A stretch of DNA of 64,000 bases, taken from Bradyrhizobium vignae. GTDB lineage: Bacteria > Pseudomonadota > Alphaproteobacteria > Rhizobiales > Xanthobacteraceae. This document shows, piece after piece, positions 52,751-61,876 of this stretch. The first letter of the stretch is position 1. The number at the start of each line of letters is the position of its first letter. Made by a program: the position numbers and the translations under genes. The notes beneath the pieces are model-generated. The model saw only the letters and a program-made list of their open reading frames with translations. It was not told the DNA's origin and made no database searches. The stretch covers positions 1-64,000 of the forward strand of contig NZ_RDQF01000020.1 in NCBI RefSeq assembly GCF_004114425.1. Direction: 5' to 3'.

Positions 52751-53428
52751 ATGCCGATCAACATCGAATATCGCGGGCCCGCCGACCTCCCGGAGATCAT
52801 TCCGGTGTTTCCGTTGCCGGGCGCGCTGCTGCTGCCCCGCGGCCAGATCCCGCTCAACATCTTCGAGCCGCGCTACCTCGCGATGGTCGACGATTCCTTC
52901 CGCGACGGCCATCGCCTGATCGGCATGATCCAGCCGGACGTGGCGCATTCGCCGAAGGATTCCGACAAGCCGGCACTGTTCCGCGTCGGCTGCGTCGGCC
53001 GCATCACCCAGCTCGCCGAATCCGGCGACGGCCGCTACATCCTCGAGCTCACCGGCGTTTCGCGCTTCAAGGTGGTCGAGGAGCTCGAGGTGCTCACCCC
53101 CTATCGGCAGTGCAAGGTGGACTTCTTCGCTTTCGTCGACGACTTCACCGCGCGAAGGGGCGAGGAGGAGGTCGATCGCGAGGCGCTGCTGGCCGTGCTG
53201 GCGGATTTCCTGAAGGCCAACAATCTCAAGGTCGACTGGGAGGGCGTCGAGAGCGCACCCAACGAGGCGCTCGTCAACGCGCTGGCGATGATGTCGCCCT
53301 ATGGCCCCGCGGAGAAGCAGGCGATGCTCGAGGCGCCCGACCTGAAGACCCGCGCCGAGATCCTGATCGCCGTCACGGAGATGGATCTCGCCAAGAAACG
53401 CACCAGCGGCGATCCGCCGCTGCAGTGA
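52751..53428 (+). CDS. LON N-terminal substrate-binding domain protein
   Basis: 225 residues. IIPVFPLPGALLLPRGQIPLNIFEPRYLAMVDD is the conserved start of the Lon substrate-binding domain; GRITQLAESGDGRYILELTGVSRF follows. No ATPase or protease domain, as is usual for this stand-alone family. In many Rhizobiales the order is thioredoxin, LON protein, Trm112 protein; here the Trm112 gene comes only after a 4.8-kb block. Confidence 0.92.
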   Translation: MPINIEYRGPADLPEIIPVFPLPGALLLPRGQIPLNIFEPRYLAMVDDSFRDGHRLIGMIQPDVAHSPKDSDKPALFRVGCVGRITQLAESGDGRYILELTGVSRFKVVEELEVLTPYRQCKVDFFAFVDDFTARRGEEEVDREALLAVLADFLKANNLKVDWEGVESAPNEALVNALAMMSPYGPAEKQAMLEAPDLKTRAEILIAVTEMDLAKKRTSGDPPLQ

Positions 53429-53440
53429 GGGTCTGAAAGC

Positions 53441-55939
53441 TCACGCAGCGCGGACGGCTGCTTCGTCCCGCCGCAGCATTCTGGCGATGTCGGATGCAGG
53501 CATCGGCCGGCTGAAATAATAGCCCTGCGTTTCGATGCACCCTTCCTCACGGAGGATGTCGAGCTGTTCCTTCGTTTCGACGCCTTCGGCGGTCGTCGTC
53601 TTGCCGAGGCTGACTGCGAAACGAACCACTGCGCGCGCGAGATGGCGCGCCTCGGCCCGCACGCCGGAGAGTTCGTCGACGAAACTGCGGTCGATCTTGA
53701 CTTTGTCGAACGGGAATCTCTGCAGAAAGCTCAGCGATGAATAACCGGTGCCGAAATCGTCCAGGGCGATTTGCACGCCGAGTTCGCGCAACTGAGCGAG
53801 CACCGCAAAGACGGCTTCGCTGTCATGCATGATCACCGTCTCGGTGACCTCGAGCTCGAGCCTGTGCGGCGCGAGTCCTGAACTCGCCAGCGCGCCGACG
53901 ATGACCGGAACGAGCTCCTTGCTCCTGAATTGGGCGGGAGACAGGTTGACCGCGATCCTGACAGATGTCGGCCATGTGGCAGCTTCCGCGCAGGCGGTCC
54001 TCAAGACCCACTCGCCCAGTGGCACGATCAAGCCGGTCTCTTCCGCAAGCGGGATGAATTCGCCGGGCAGGACCAGGCCTCGCTGCGGGTGATGCCAGCG
54101 CAGCAAGGCCTCGAAGCCACAGGTCTCGCCGGTCGCGGCGCTGACGAACGGCTGGTAGTGAAGCTCGAATTGACGGCCAACAAGCGCATCCCGCATGTCG
54201 CGCTCGAGGTTGCGTCGCGCATGCATCAGCTCGTCGAACTCCGGCTCGAAGAAGCGGTATGCACCACGTCCACCGCTCTTGGCCGAGTAGAGCGCGAGAT
54301 CCGCGCTCTTCAGGATCACGTCGGAATCGTTGCCGTCCCGCGGCGCGATGGCAATGCCGATGCTGGTGCCCACCGTAACCCGGTGATCGCCGAGATCGAA
54401 GGGTTCGCAAAGCGCCTTTCTGATGTTCTCGGCAAGGGCGGCGGCCTCCACGGCCGGGTTGGTCACGTAGTCGATGACCGCGAACTCGTCGCCGCCGAGT
54501 CGCGCGATCAACGCGGTTTCCGTGACGCATTCGCGCAGACGCGTGGAGACGGCGCGCAGCAGCGCATCGCCCGCCGGATGTCCAAGCGTGTCGTTGACTT
54601 CCTTGAAGCGATCGAGATCGAGCATGAGCACGGCCAGATCGAGGCCGCCGTTGCGCGTCACCGCAATCGCATGCTCCATCCGCTCCCTGAGCAGCACGCG
54701 ATTTGGCAGATCGGTCAGCGCGTCGTGTTGCGCCATATGGGTGATCTTGGCCTCGGACCGGCGTTGCTCGGTTACGTCGAGATGCGTGGCCACCCATCCG
54801 CCGCCGGCCATTGGCTGTCGCGTCACGCGGATCAGCCGGCCATCCGCAAACTCGTCGATCCTGCTCGAAACTGCATCGAACGGCAGGGCCGCCAGTTTCG
54901 AGATGAATTGCTCGGCAGCGCATTCGCTGGAATCGCCCTTGAGAATGCCCTTCGCGATACGATGCCTGATGATGTCGGTATGCGATGTCCCGGTCCTCAG
55001 CAGCTCCGGCGGCAGCTGATAGAGTCGGGCATAACGCTCGTTGCAGACCACAAGCCGCTTTTCGGCGTCGAACATGCAAAGACCCTCGACCATATGATTG
55101 ATCGCCGTATCCAGCCTGAGCGTCTGTTCCTGTAGTTCCAGCTGCGAATCTTCGAGCTGCTGCCGGGCGAGCGAAAGCTGGCTGATGATCTCCTCGAACC
55201 TGGCGGTTCGGCTTGCCAGGCGGCGATCGGCCAGCACGCCGATCAGACTCATCCCCAGCACGGAAAGTGCGACACCGGCGATGGCAAGTGCGAGGAAACC
55301 CGGAGAAAGCGAGAGCTTGTCCGTCGCGAGGGTGGGGTCCGGCGTGATCTGCACGGCGCCCATGGCTGTGAAGTGATGCGACACGATGGCGAGTGTGAGC
55401 AGGACGGCCGCTCCCAGCGTGCCCCGATAGTCCTGGTAGGTGAGGGCAACTGCCAGCGCTGCGTAGCCGAGGCACATGCCGAGAATGATCGAGACGATTA
55501 CCAGGTCCACCGACCAGGCGACCCGGCCGGGCACTTCAAGGGCCCACATCCCCACATAGTGCATGCTGGCAATGCCGCCGCCGATGATGACGCCGCCCGC
55601 CATCGCGCCCCAGCGACCGGACGTGCCGACCGCCACACCGAAGCCGACCGAGGTCAGAACCATGGCCGCGGCGAGCGAGAACGCCGTCAGCACGAGGCCG
55701 TAGCCGGTCGTGACACCCGGCTCATAAGCGAGCATCGCGACGAAATGCGTGGCCCAGATTCCGTAGCCGATGGCGGCGCCGGCAATCGCGATCCAGATCC
55801 ACCGCGTTCGCGCGCGCGTCGCGATCGCACGATGAAAGATGTTGGCTGCGACGATGCTCGCGACGAAGCAGACCAGGCCTGCGAGTACGACGAGCCGCAA
55901 ATCGTGCTCGGCCGTAAGACATGAAAAAACGCGGAACAT
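53441..55939 (-). CDS. MHYT-PAS-GGDEF-EAL cyclic-di-GMP signalling protein
   Basis: 832 residues. Residues 1-240 form seven membrane helices with three MHYT repeats (THFVAML, SMHYVGM, HHFTAMG), proposed to bind copper and sense O2, CO or NO. A coiled coil and PAS domain (about 245-395) follow. The GGDEF domain has the intact active site RLGGDEFAV and the EAL domain has GFEALLRWHHP, with EVTETVIMHD and DDFGTGYSSLSFL, so both synthesis and hydrolysis of c-di-GMP are possible. Transcribed alone. Confidence 0.95.
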   Translation of the reverse strand: MFRVFSCLTAEHDLRLVVLAGLVCFVASIVAANIFHRAIATRARTRWIWIAIAGAAIGYGIWATHFVAMLAYEPGVTTGYGLVLTAFSLAAAMVLTSVGFGVAVGTSGRWGAMAGGVIIGGGIASMHYVGMWALEVPGRVAWSVDLVIVSIILGMCLGYAALAVALTYQDYRGTLGAAVLLTLAIVSHHFTAMGAVQITPDPTLATDKLSLSPGFLALAIAGVALSVLGMSLIGVLADRRLASRTARFEEIISQLSLARQQLEDSQLELQEQTLRLDTAINHMVEGLCMFDAEKRLVVCNERYARLYQLPPELLRTGTSHTDIIRHRIAKGILKGDSSECAAEQFISKLAALPFDAVSSRIDEFADGRLIRVTRQPMAGGGWVATHLDVTEQRRSEAKITHMAQHDALTDLPNRVLLRERMEHAIAVTRNGGLDLAVLMLDLDRFKEVNDTLGHPAGDALLRAVSTRLRECVTETALIARLGGDEFAVIDYVTNPAVEAAALAENIRKALCEPFDLGDHRVTVGTSIGIAIAPRDGNDSDVILKSADLALYSAKSGGRGAYRFFEPEFDELMHARRNLERDMRDALVGRQFELHYQPFVSAATGETCGFEALLRWHHPQRGLVLPGEFIPLAEETGLIVPLGEWVLRTACAEAATWPTSVRIAVNLSPAQFRSKELVPVIVGALASSGLAPHRLELEVTETVIMHDSEAVFAVLAQLRELGVQIALDDFGTGYSSLSFLQRFPFDKVKIDRSFVDELSGVRAEARHLARAVVRFAVSLGKTTTAEGVETKEQLDILREEGCIETQGYYFSRPMPASDIARMLRRDEAAVRAA

Positions 55940-56147
55940 GCAAATCGCTCCCTCGTCAATACTATCGAGGATTGAGCCGATCAGGCTTTGTCCGCGTTAA
56001 TTTTCTGCAATGCCCGGTTGCATGCCTATCGCGAGGTAAATGTTTCCCCGCAAATGACGCCAGTTGGGGGTGGTTGTGCGGGTTAAGACGGCTCCGCCCC
56101 GTGAAACTACGTAGCCCTGTGGCTGCTCGGGAACTCGACCGGTTCGC

Positions 56148-56741
56148 TTAGAGATGATGCCGGATCCGCTTGCGGCCGGTGATCATCGCCCGGATCAGGT
56201 TCTCGCGCTGAAGAAGTCCCATCAGCAGCACGCCGAGCACGTGCAGCACCACCAGCACGATGACCGCATCCGATGAATAATGGTGGGTGTCCTCGACCCA
56301 CCAGAGGCCGAAGAAGGTCACGGTCACCGACATCGCGCCCGTGATCGCCGAGACGGCGACCGCGAGCAGCAGCGCCACCAGCATCATCGTGCCGGCGGGA
56401 TTGAGTCCGATATAGCGGCCGGTGATGCCGCGGCGCAGATTCCAGAGATAGCGGGGCGCGACAAGGAGCCGGACGCCGACCATGCGGAAACGAGAGTAGC
56501 GACCGCCCCAGAAACCCCAGACGAGACGGAAGACGAGAAGCCCAAGGACCGTATAGCCGACGATGCGATGCAGCCGGTCATAGACGGTGGGCGTGAACCA
56601 CGCGGCCAGGATGCTGGCCGCGAAAGCCCAGTGCCAGAGTCGCAGCGGCAGATCCCAGACTGCGACCGTCCGCGAAGCGGTTCGATCCGCGGGGGCCCGG
56701 TCGGCCGGCCCGCGCGCTTCTGGCACCGCTTTTTCGATCAA
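56148..56741 (-). CDS. cytochrome b561-type membrane protein
   Basis: 197 residues from a TTG at 56741; AAGGA lies ten bases upstream inside the end of the PepSY gene, and no ATG occurs until deep in the protein. Four membrane helices with the haem-ligating His of RLWHWAFAAS, YDRLHRIVGYTVLG, THHYSSDAVIVLVVLHVLGVL. Such diheme cytochromes b transfer electrons between quinone and periplasmic partners. Paired with the PepSY gene (13-base gap). Confidence 0.9.
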   Translation of the reverse strand: MIEKAVPEARGPADRAPADRTASRTVAVWDLPLRLWHWAFAASILAAWFTPTVYDRLHRIVGYTVLGLLVFRLVWGFWGGRYSRFRMVGVRLLVAPRYLWNLRRGITGRYIGLNPAGTMMLVALLLAVAVSAITGAMSVTVTFFGLWWVEDTHHYSSDAVIVLVVLHVLGVLLMGLLQRENLIRAMITGRKRIRHHL

Positions 56742-56754
56742 GCCGGGATGATCC

Positions 56755-57033
56755 TTACTTGGCGATCGTGTGCTTCAGGCTGAGATCTTCGGGGCTGTAG
56801 AACAGCTCGTAGAGCTTGCCTTCCTTGACGCCGTAGACCTCGTAGCACGAGCCTTCGATCTTGGAGCGCCGCACCTCATAGCCCAGCGCCTTGGCCTTGG
56901 CTTCGGCTTCGCTGGCCGGCTTCCACGACGCCTTGTCTAGCTTGGTGCAATCCTTGAAACCGTCGGCCAAGGCCGTCGATCCCGCGCCGATTCCGATCGT
57001 CAGTGCAATGGCAACAACACGAATGACCTTCAC
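56755..57033 (-). CDS. PepSY-domain periplasmic protein
   Basis: 92 residues from a GTG at 57033, which has a strong GGAGGAGAG site. Signal peptide about 1-23 (VVAIALTIGIGAGSTALA). SEAEAKAKALGYEVRRSKIEGSCYEVYGV is the PepSY core helix and strand. Two Cys (DCTKL and GSCYEV) could form a disulfide. PepSY-cytochrome b561 pairs are common and probably form one redox unit. Confidence 0.88.
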   Translation of the reverse strand: MKVIRVVAIALTIGIGAGSTALADGFKDCTKLDKASWKPASEAEAKAKALGYEVRRSKIEGSCYEVYGVKEGKLYELFYSPEDLSLKHTIAK

Positions 57034-57235
57034 GAACTCTCCTCCTCTCGTGGACGCGCCGCGAAGCCGCGGAGCGCACCGAAGGAAGCAAAGAAGGCGG
57101 TGAAGTCAATCGCGTACGGCCCTGGTTCGCTTTAGATAACCTCTAACATGCGCGAAAACATGAGAGCTCTCTGCGCACAATGCGGATTTGGCCCCACCGC
57201 TGCAGCCTTACGCCTCACGGACCGGATGCGCGGCG

Positions 57236-57586
57236 CTAGTAGCCTGCGACCGCGAGCGCGACGACTGCCCCCATGCCGACCCAACCGAAATGGCGGCCAC
57301 GCGTGGCGAAAGCATTGGCGAGGGCTGCAAAGCCGAACACGATGGCGAGCGTGGCGACGATCCAGTGCCGGGCGAGGCTCGATTCCAGCCGCGGCGCAAC
57401 CAGCAGCAGCACGCCGCCGCCGATCCACGCCACGGTGCCGGCCTGCCATACCAGTCGGATCAGCGTGCGCAGGCGCGGCGGCTCGATGCTGGCGCGGGCG
57501 AATACCTTGCTCTCGCCGAGCACGCCGTGGATCAGCGCGATGAGGATCGCGACGGCTCCGGAACATTGCAGGAGAAGGTCTCGCAT
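57236..57586 (-). CDS. hypothetical four-helix membrane protein
   Basis: 116 residues from the ATG at 57586. Hydrophobic segments at about 8-24 (CSGAVAILIALIHGVLG), 43-62, 70-90 and 95-114. HGVLGESKVF after helix 1 is a recurrent motif in small rhizobial membrane proteins, but I recognise no named family. It is divergent from the TetR gene, with two palindromes in the gap, so it is probably that regulator's target. Function unknown. Confidence 0.7.
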   Translation of the reverse strand: MRDLLLQCSGAVAILIALIHGVLGESKVFARASIEPPRLRTLIRLVWQAGTVAWIGGGVLLLVAPRLESSLARHWIVATLAIVFGFAALANAFATRGRHFGWVGMGAVVALAVAGY

Positions 57587-57603
57587 CGGGCATGCTCCAT
57601 CCG

Positions 57604-57660
57604 TACAGCACTGTATGGACATGCACCCACTTGCCCGCGGCTGTCAATACACTAATGTAT
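57604..57660. promoter_or_regulatory. two palindromic boxes between the membrane protein and TetR genes
   Basis: TACAGCACTGTA at 57604-57615 (five-base arms, two-base centre) and ATACACTAATGTAT at 57647-57660 (five-base arms). On the minus strand a TTGACA -35 box (57642-57647) abuts and just overlaps the second. They are likely operators of the TetR regulator encoded from 57682, controlling both divergent genes. Confidence 0.6.
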
Positions 57661-57681
57661 GGCCTCCATCCGGAGCCAGGC

Positions 57682-58212
57682 ATGACCGAGCAGCTTTCCG
57701 CCGACGACTGGATCAAGGAGGGTTTGAAGGCGCTCGGCAAGAACGGCTTCACGGCGCTGAAGGCCGATCCGCTCGCCAAGTCAATGGGTGTTTCGCGCGG
57801 CAGCTTCTATTGGCATTTCGCCGATCTGGCCGGGTTTCACGCTGCCGTGCTGAAGCGCTGGCGCGAGATCGCGGCCGAGCAGATCATCGCAGATGTCGAA
57901 GCCGCCAGCGACGAGCCGCTCAAGATGCTGCTGTGGAGATCCTTTGGCGCGCGGCTCGACCTCGAGCGCGCGGTGCGCAACTGGGCCGCGTTCGATGCGA
58001 CGGCGCAAGCGGCGGTGCGCGCAATCGATCGCCGCAGGCTCGACTATATCGAGGCGCTGCTGGAAAAGCGTGGGCTGGCTCCGGCGACGGCGCAGGCCCG
58101 CGCGCAGATCCTCTATTGGACATTCCTCGGTTCCGCCCTGTCAGGCCCGCCGCTGCCGGCGGCGCGGCTTCAGGCCGTGCTCGACGAGCTCCTAGGGATG
58201 CTCGTCGCTTAG
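57682..58212 (+). CDS. TetR-family transcriptional regulator
   Basis: 176 residues from the ATG at 57682. The N-terminal helix-turn-helix reads LKALGKNGFTALKADPLAKSMGVSRGSFYWHFADLAGFHAAVL, typical of TetR. The C-terminal ligand domain is all helical (RAIDRRRLDYIEALLEKRG) with no named ligand family. Divergent from a small membrane protein gene; probably represses it and itself. Near a block of redox and c-di-GMP genes, but not evidently co-regulated with them. Confidence 0.9.
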   Translation: MTEQLSADDWIKEGLKALGKNGFTALKADPLAKSMGVSRGSFYWHFADLAGFHAAVLKRWREIAAEQIIADVEAASDEPLKMLLWRSFGARLDLERAVRNWAAFDATAQAAVRAIDRRRLDYIEALLEKRGLAPATAQARAQILYWTFLGSALSGPPLPAARLQAVLDELLGMLVA

Positions 58213-58270
58213 ACCCGTGATGCCGGACGCGAATTTCTGTGCTAAAGGCAGCCGACTGCCGGAGACCCCC

Positions 58271-58468
58271 ATGAACGTGCCCACCGAACGTCCCGAAGCC
58301 AGCGTCGACCCCAAATTGCTGGAGATCCTGGTCTGCCCGCTGACCAAGGGCCCGCTGGAGTTCGATTCGGCCAAGCAGGAGCTGATCTCGCGCAGCGCCA
58401 AGCTCGCCTATCCAATCCGCGACGGCATCCCGATCATGCTGCCGGAAGAGGCGCGCAAGATCGATTGA
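58271..58468 (+). CDS. Trm112 family protein
   Basis: 65 residues from the ATG at 58271 with GGAGA before it. DPKLLEILVCPLTKGPLEFD and KLAYPIRDGIPIMLPEEAR are the UPF0434/Trm112 signatures. Bacterial members bear one C-P-L site rather than full zinc pairs; related proteins activate methyltransferases. It normally follows the LON-domain gene, which here lies 4.8 kb upstream. Confidence 0.93.
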   Translation: MNVPTERPEASVDPKLLEILVCPLTKGPLEFDSAKQELISRSAKLAYPIRDGIPIMLPEEARKID

Positions 58469-58521
58469 AGCTTGCGTAGCCGGTCGCTCGTTTGGAGCAA
58501 TGCCGGCGCCACATCCTCGGT

Positions 58522-58661
58522 GTCGGCCCTGCGAAGGCCGGGACCCGTTACCACCGAATTGCGCTGTTGCGCGAGCTGGTCACCTCGAGTCTTCGCAACA
58601 CTCTTGCTGCGGAGTATGGGTCCCGGATTGCGCGCTTGGGGCGCGCTTGTCCGGGACGACG
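58522..58661. repeat. composite palindromic intergenic repeat
   Basis: gtcggccctgcgaaggccgg hairpin, then a middle segment, then gcgcgcttggggcgcgcttg and tccgggacgacg, the last identical in type to 47870-47916. Lies between the convergent Trm112 and UbiH-like genes. Confidence 0.65.
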
Positions 58662-58700
58662 CGAAGAGAGTGAGGCGCGAGCGCTCTCTAAACTTGCGCC

Positions 58701-59921
58701 TTACAACGCCTCGCCCTTCAGCAGCCGCGGCACTTCGCCGGTGAGGCCGGCGGCCTGGCGGATGAAGAGGTTCTTCAGCGGCGGGGCGCGGTCGACGAGG
58801 CCGAGGCCGATGTCGCGCACCGTGCGCAACAGCGTCGACTGATTGGAGAACAGGAAGTTCAGCGAGTTGGTGGCGACGCCCATCGCCATGGTGTCGAAGC
58901 GGCGCCAGCGCTGGTAGCGTTCGAGCACGTCCGCCGCGCCGAGATCCATGCCGAGCCGCGCGGCATCGACCACGACCTCGGCCAGCGCCGCGACGTCCTT
59001 CAGCCCCATGTTGAGGCCCTGGCCGGCAATGGGGTGGATGACGTGGGCGGCATCGCCGACCAGCGCGAGGCGCTCGGCGACGAATGAACGCGCGACGAAA
59101 TAGGACAGCGGAAACGCGCGCGGCTTGTCGAGCACCTTCACCTCGCCGAGATGCAGGCCGAAACGCTGCTCGAGTTCGCTGTGAAATTCCTCGTCACTGA
59201 GCCCGATGATGCGCGCGGCCTCGGCTCGGCGCTCGGTCCATACCAGCGAGGAGCGCTTGCCCGAGAGCGGCAGGATCGCGAAGGGACCTGCCGGCAGGAA
59301 GTGTTCTTCGGCGCGGCCTTCGTGATCGCGTTCATGGCCGACGGTGACGACGATACCGGACTGATCGTACTCCCAGCCATGGGTGACGATACCGGCGCGC
59401 TCGCGCAGTCTTGACCGCGCGCCATCGGCGGCGACCAAGAGGCTGGCTGCGATCACGCTGCCGTCGCCAAGCGTCACGTCGATGCCATCGGAGCGCCCGT
59501 CGTAAGACACGACCGTGGTGGCGCGAAGATCGATGCCCTCGGCCTCGGCGCGCACCACCAGCGCATCGATCAGGCGGCGGTTCTCGACCATATGCGCAAA
59601 CGGCTCGCCCGGCGCGACATCGCCGGCGAAGTTGAGGAACACCGGACGGGTGGCGTCCTCGAGCTTGGAATCCGTGACGACCATGTCGAGGATCGGCTGC
59701 GCCTCGCCCCTGACGTCGTCCCAGGCACCAATCGCCTCGAACAGGCGGCGGCAGGCGGCGACGATCGCGGTGGCGCGCGGGTCCCGGCTCGGCCGCGTGC
59801 TGAACGCGGGATCGGCGACGATGACGGGGATCTCGGGGCCGAGCCCCTGGCGTAGCGCCAGGGCCAGCGCGAGCCCCGCAAACGCGCCGCCACCTATGAC
59901 AATGCTACCCTGTACCGACAT
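58701..59921 (-). CDS. UbiH/COQ6-family FAD-dependent hydroxylase
   Basis: 406 residues from the ATG at 59921; the frame is open to a TTG at 59939. IVIGGGAFAGLALALALRQG binds FAD, LVAADGARSRLRERAGI is the DG motif and LVGDAAHVIHPIAGQGLNMGLKDVAAL the second FAD/UbiH motif. Hydroxylates the ubiquinone ring; alphaproteobacteria use one to three such enzymes (UbiH, UbiF, UbiL types), and I cannot tell which carbon this one targets. GGGAAG ribosome-binding site. Confidence 0.9.
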   Translation of the reverse strand: MSVQGSIVIGGGAFAGLALALALRQGLGPEIPVIVADPAFSTRPSRDPRATAIVAACRRLFEAIGAWDDVRGEAQPILDMVVTDSKLEDATRPVFLNFAGDVAPGEPFAHMVENRRLIDALVVRAEAEGIDLRATTVVSYDGRSDGIDVTLGDGSVIAASLLVAADGARSRLRERAGIVTHGWEYDQSGIVVTVGHERDHEGRAEEHFLPAGPFAILPLSGKRSSLVWTERRAEAARIIGLSDEEFHSELEQRFGLHLGEVKVLDKPRAFPLSYFVARSFVAERLALVGDAAHVIHPIAGQGLNMGLKDVAALAEVVVDAARLGMDLGAADVLERYQRWRRFDTMAMGVATNSLNFLFSNQSTLLRTVRDIGLGLVDRAPPLKNLFIRQAAGLTGEVPRLLKGEAL

Positions 59922-60011
59922 ACCAAGCTTCCCGGTCAATTCTCGGTCTTGCTAGCAGACTTGAGCTGGGCGAAACAGTGCGGTGAAACAAGGGCGGAAC
60001 GGCTTCGTTCC

Positions 60012-60105
60012 GTCATTCCGGGGCGCCTCGAAGAGGCGAACCCGGAATCTCGCTCAACAACTTCTGGATTCCGGGTTCGCGCTCACGCGCGTCCCGGAAC
60101 GACGA
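60012..60105. repeat. palindromic intergenic repeat
   Basis: cgtcattccggggcgcctcg at the left end and gcgcgtcccggaacgacg at the right; gattccgggttcgcgc inverts gcgaacccggaatc. Lies just upstream of tesB, so it may form part of its leader. Confidence 0.65.
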
Positions 60106-60124
60106 CGAAAGCGAAAGCGCGCCG

Positions 60125-60985
60125 ATGTCCAAAAGCCTGATCGACCTGATCTCGATCCTCGACCTCGAACAACTCGAGGTGAATTTGTTCCGTGGCAACA
60201 GCCCGAAGACGAGCTGGCAGCGGGTGTTCGGCGGCCAGGTGATCGGGCAGGCGATGGTTGCCGCCTGCCGCACCGTCGAGGGCCGGCTGCCACATTCGCT
60301 GCATTGCTATTTCATCCTCCCGGGCGATCCGCAGATCCCGATCATCTACCAGGTCGAACGCCTGCGCGACGGCAAGAGCTACTCGACCCGCCGCGTCACC
60401 GCGATCCAGCATGGCAACGCGATCTTCTCGATCATGGTGTCGTTCCACGCCGACGAGGAGACTTCATTCGATCATCAGGACAAGATGCCTGATGTGCCGC
60501 CGCCGGAGAAGCTCACGGCGGAGGAGGTGGCGAAGCAGCCGATGTTCAAGGAGATGCCGGAGTTCATCCGCCGCTACTATGAATCGGATCGGCCGATCGA
60601 GCTGCGTCCGGTCGAGCTCGGCCGCTATTTCGGCCAGAAGATCGAGGACGGCCGCATTCACGTCTGGATCAAGACCGCCGCGAAGCTGCCAGACGATCCG
60701 GCGCTGCATATGTGCGCGCTCGCCTACGCCTCCGACTTCTCGCTGCTGGATGCGATCATGGCGCGCTACGGCCGCACGCTGTTCGACAAGCGAATGATCC
60801 CGGCGAGCCTCGATCACGCGATGTGGTTTCACCGCCCGTTCCGCGCCGACGAATGGCTGCTCTACGCGCAGGATTCGCCGAGCGCGCAATCAGGCCGCGG
60901 CCTGACCCGCGGCTCGATCTTCAAGCCCGACGGCACGCTGGTGGCGTCCGTTGCGCAGGAAGGCTCGGTGCGCGAGCGGAGATAG
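60125..60985 (+). CDS. tesB: acyl-CoA thioesterase II
   Basis: 286 residues, double hot-dog enzyme. RVFGGQVIGQAMVAACRTV in the first repeat and the C-terminal SLDHAMWFHRPFRADEWLLYAQ with catalytic Asp, then SPSAQSGRGLTRGSIF with Ser and Gln, match E. coli TesB (Asp204, Thr228, Gln278). Hydrolyses medium- and long-chain acyl-CoA. Normal length. Convergent with the GYF-domain gene (three-base gap). Confidence 0.95.
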   Translation: MSKSLIDLISILDLEQLEVNLFRGNSPKTSWQRVFGGQVIGQAMVAACRTVEGRLPHSLHCYFILPGDPQIPIIYQVERLRDGKSYSTRRVTAIQHGNAIFSIMVSFHADEETSFDHQDKMPDVPPPEKLTAEEVAKQPMFKEMPEFIRRYYESDRPIELRPVELGRYFGQKIEDGRIHVWIKTAAKLPDDPALHMCALAYASDFSLLDAIMARYGRTLFDKRMIPASLDHAMWFHRPFRADEWLLYAQDSPSAQSGRGLTRGSIFKPDGTLVASVAQEGSVRERR

Positions 60986-60988
60986 CGC

Positions 60989-61876
60989 TCAATAGGCGCG
61001 AGCGGCCGCCCCGCGGTCGACCAGCGCGAATTGCGACACGAACCAGCAGCCGTACCAGCGCAGCATCCACGGAATCGGGATGATCAAGCTGCAAGCCAGC
61101 GTGAACACCACCGATCGCCACAGGATCTGCCAGCCACTGCCATTGAAGACGACCTCGCGCCGCGTGCCCTCGATGTTCCGGCAATTCCAGCGCATCCAGA
61201 ACGCGATCACCCAGGCCCAGCCGATGATGGTGATGGTCGAGATCATCATCAGCAGATACCAGCCGACATAGCCGATCGCGCTGCCCTGGAACGAAAGCGG
61301 CAGGCGCTCGCCGTTCGAGGTGAGATTGGCTACGATCCAGCGCAGGATCACCCAGGCGAGGAACGCATTGGCGATCGCTGCAAGGAGCGGCGCGAACGAG
61401 ATGCCGGTGGCGCCGGCGTAAGTCAGGAGCGCGTTCAGCATCAGCGCCCACCAAATGTCCATCGGTTGGCCGGCGAAACCAAAATTCGGCCGGCCCGGCA
61501 CCTGGATGTGCGAGGTGATGTATTGGTAGAACCAGACGGTGGCCCAGGGCGCGGGGATCACCAGCAGGATGCCGATCACGAACACGATGCTGCGGCCAAG
61601 AAGACCGAACGCGCTGAAATCAGCCGTTAGCGATCCGCCCGCAGCGCCACCGTAGCCACCGCCGCCCATCATCGGCGAGCCGCCGGCCGGAATCATCGGA
61701 GGTGCACCGCCGCCGAGCAGGCCCGGAATCTCGGCGGCCTTCTGCCAGCCGGCCATGCCCTCGGTCCAGACCAGCGTGTCTGGACGGACGATGCCCTGGG
61801 CGATGAGATCGCGGAACTGCCCTTCCGCAAAGGGCCCCTGCTGCTTGCCCTCGGATGCGTAGAACCAGCTCGCCAT
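60989..61876 (-). CDS. GYF_2 (DUF4339) plus membrane domain protein, DUF898-like
   Basis: 295 residues. Residues 1-50 are a GYF_2/DUF4339 domain: WFYASEGKQQGPFAEGQF and TLVWTEGMAGWQKAAEI. A Gly/Pro-rich linker follows, then about six membrane helices (SIVFVIGILLVIPAPWATVWF, YVGWYLLMMISTITIIGWAW and others) resembling DUF898/YjgN. GYF domains bind proline-rich peptides in eukaryotes; their bacterial role is unknown. No partner gene adjoins it. Confidence 0.8.
   Translation of the reverse strand: MASWFYASEGKQQGPFAEGQFRDLIAQGIVRPDTLVWTEGMAGWQKAAEIPGLLGGGAPPMIPAGGSPMMGGGGYGGAAGGSLTADFSAFGLLGRSIVFVIGILLVIPAPWATVWFYQYITSHIQVPGRPNFGFAGQPMDIWWALMLNALLTYAGATGISFAPLLAAIANAFLAWVILRWIVANLTSNGERLPLSFQGSAIGYVGWYLLMMISTITIIGWAWVIAFWMRWNCRNIEGTRREVVFNGSGWQILWRSVVFTLACSLIIPIPWMLRWYGCWFVSQFALVDRGAAARAY

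Noticed and set aside
53823..55475. 550-codon frame opposed in register to the MHYT-GGDEF-EAL gene
   Set aside because: Same strand, other frame, with no family features; the 832-residue frame holds all domain motifs.
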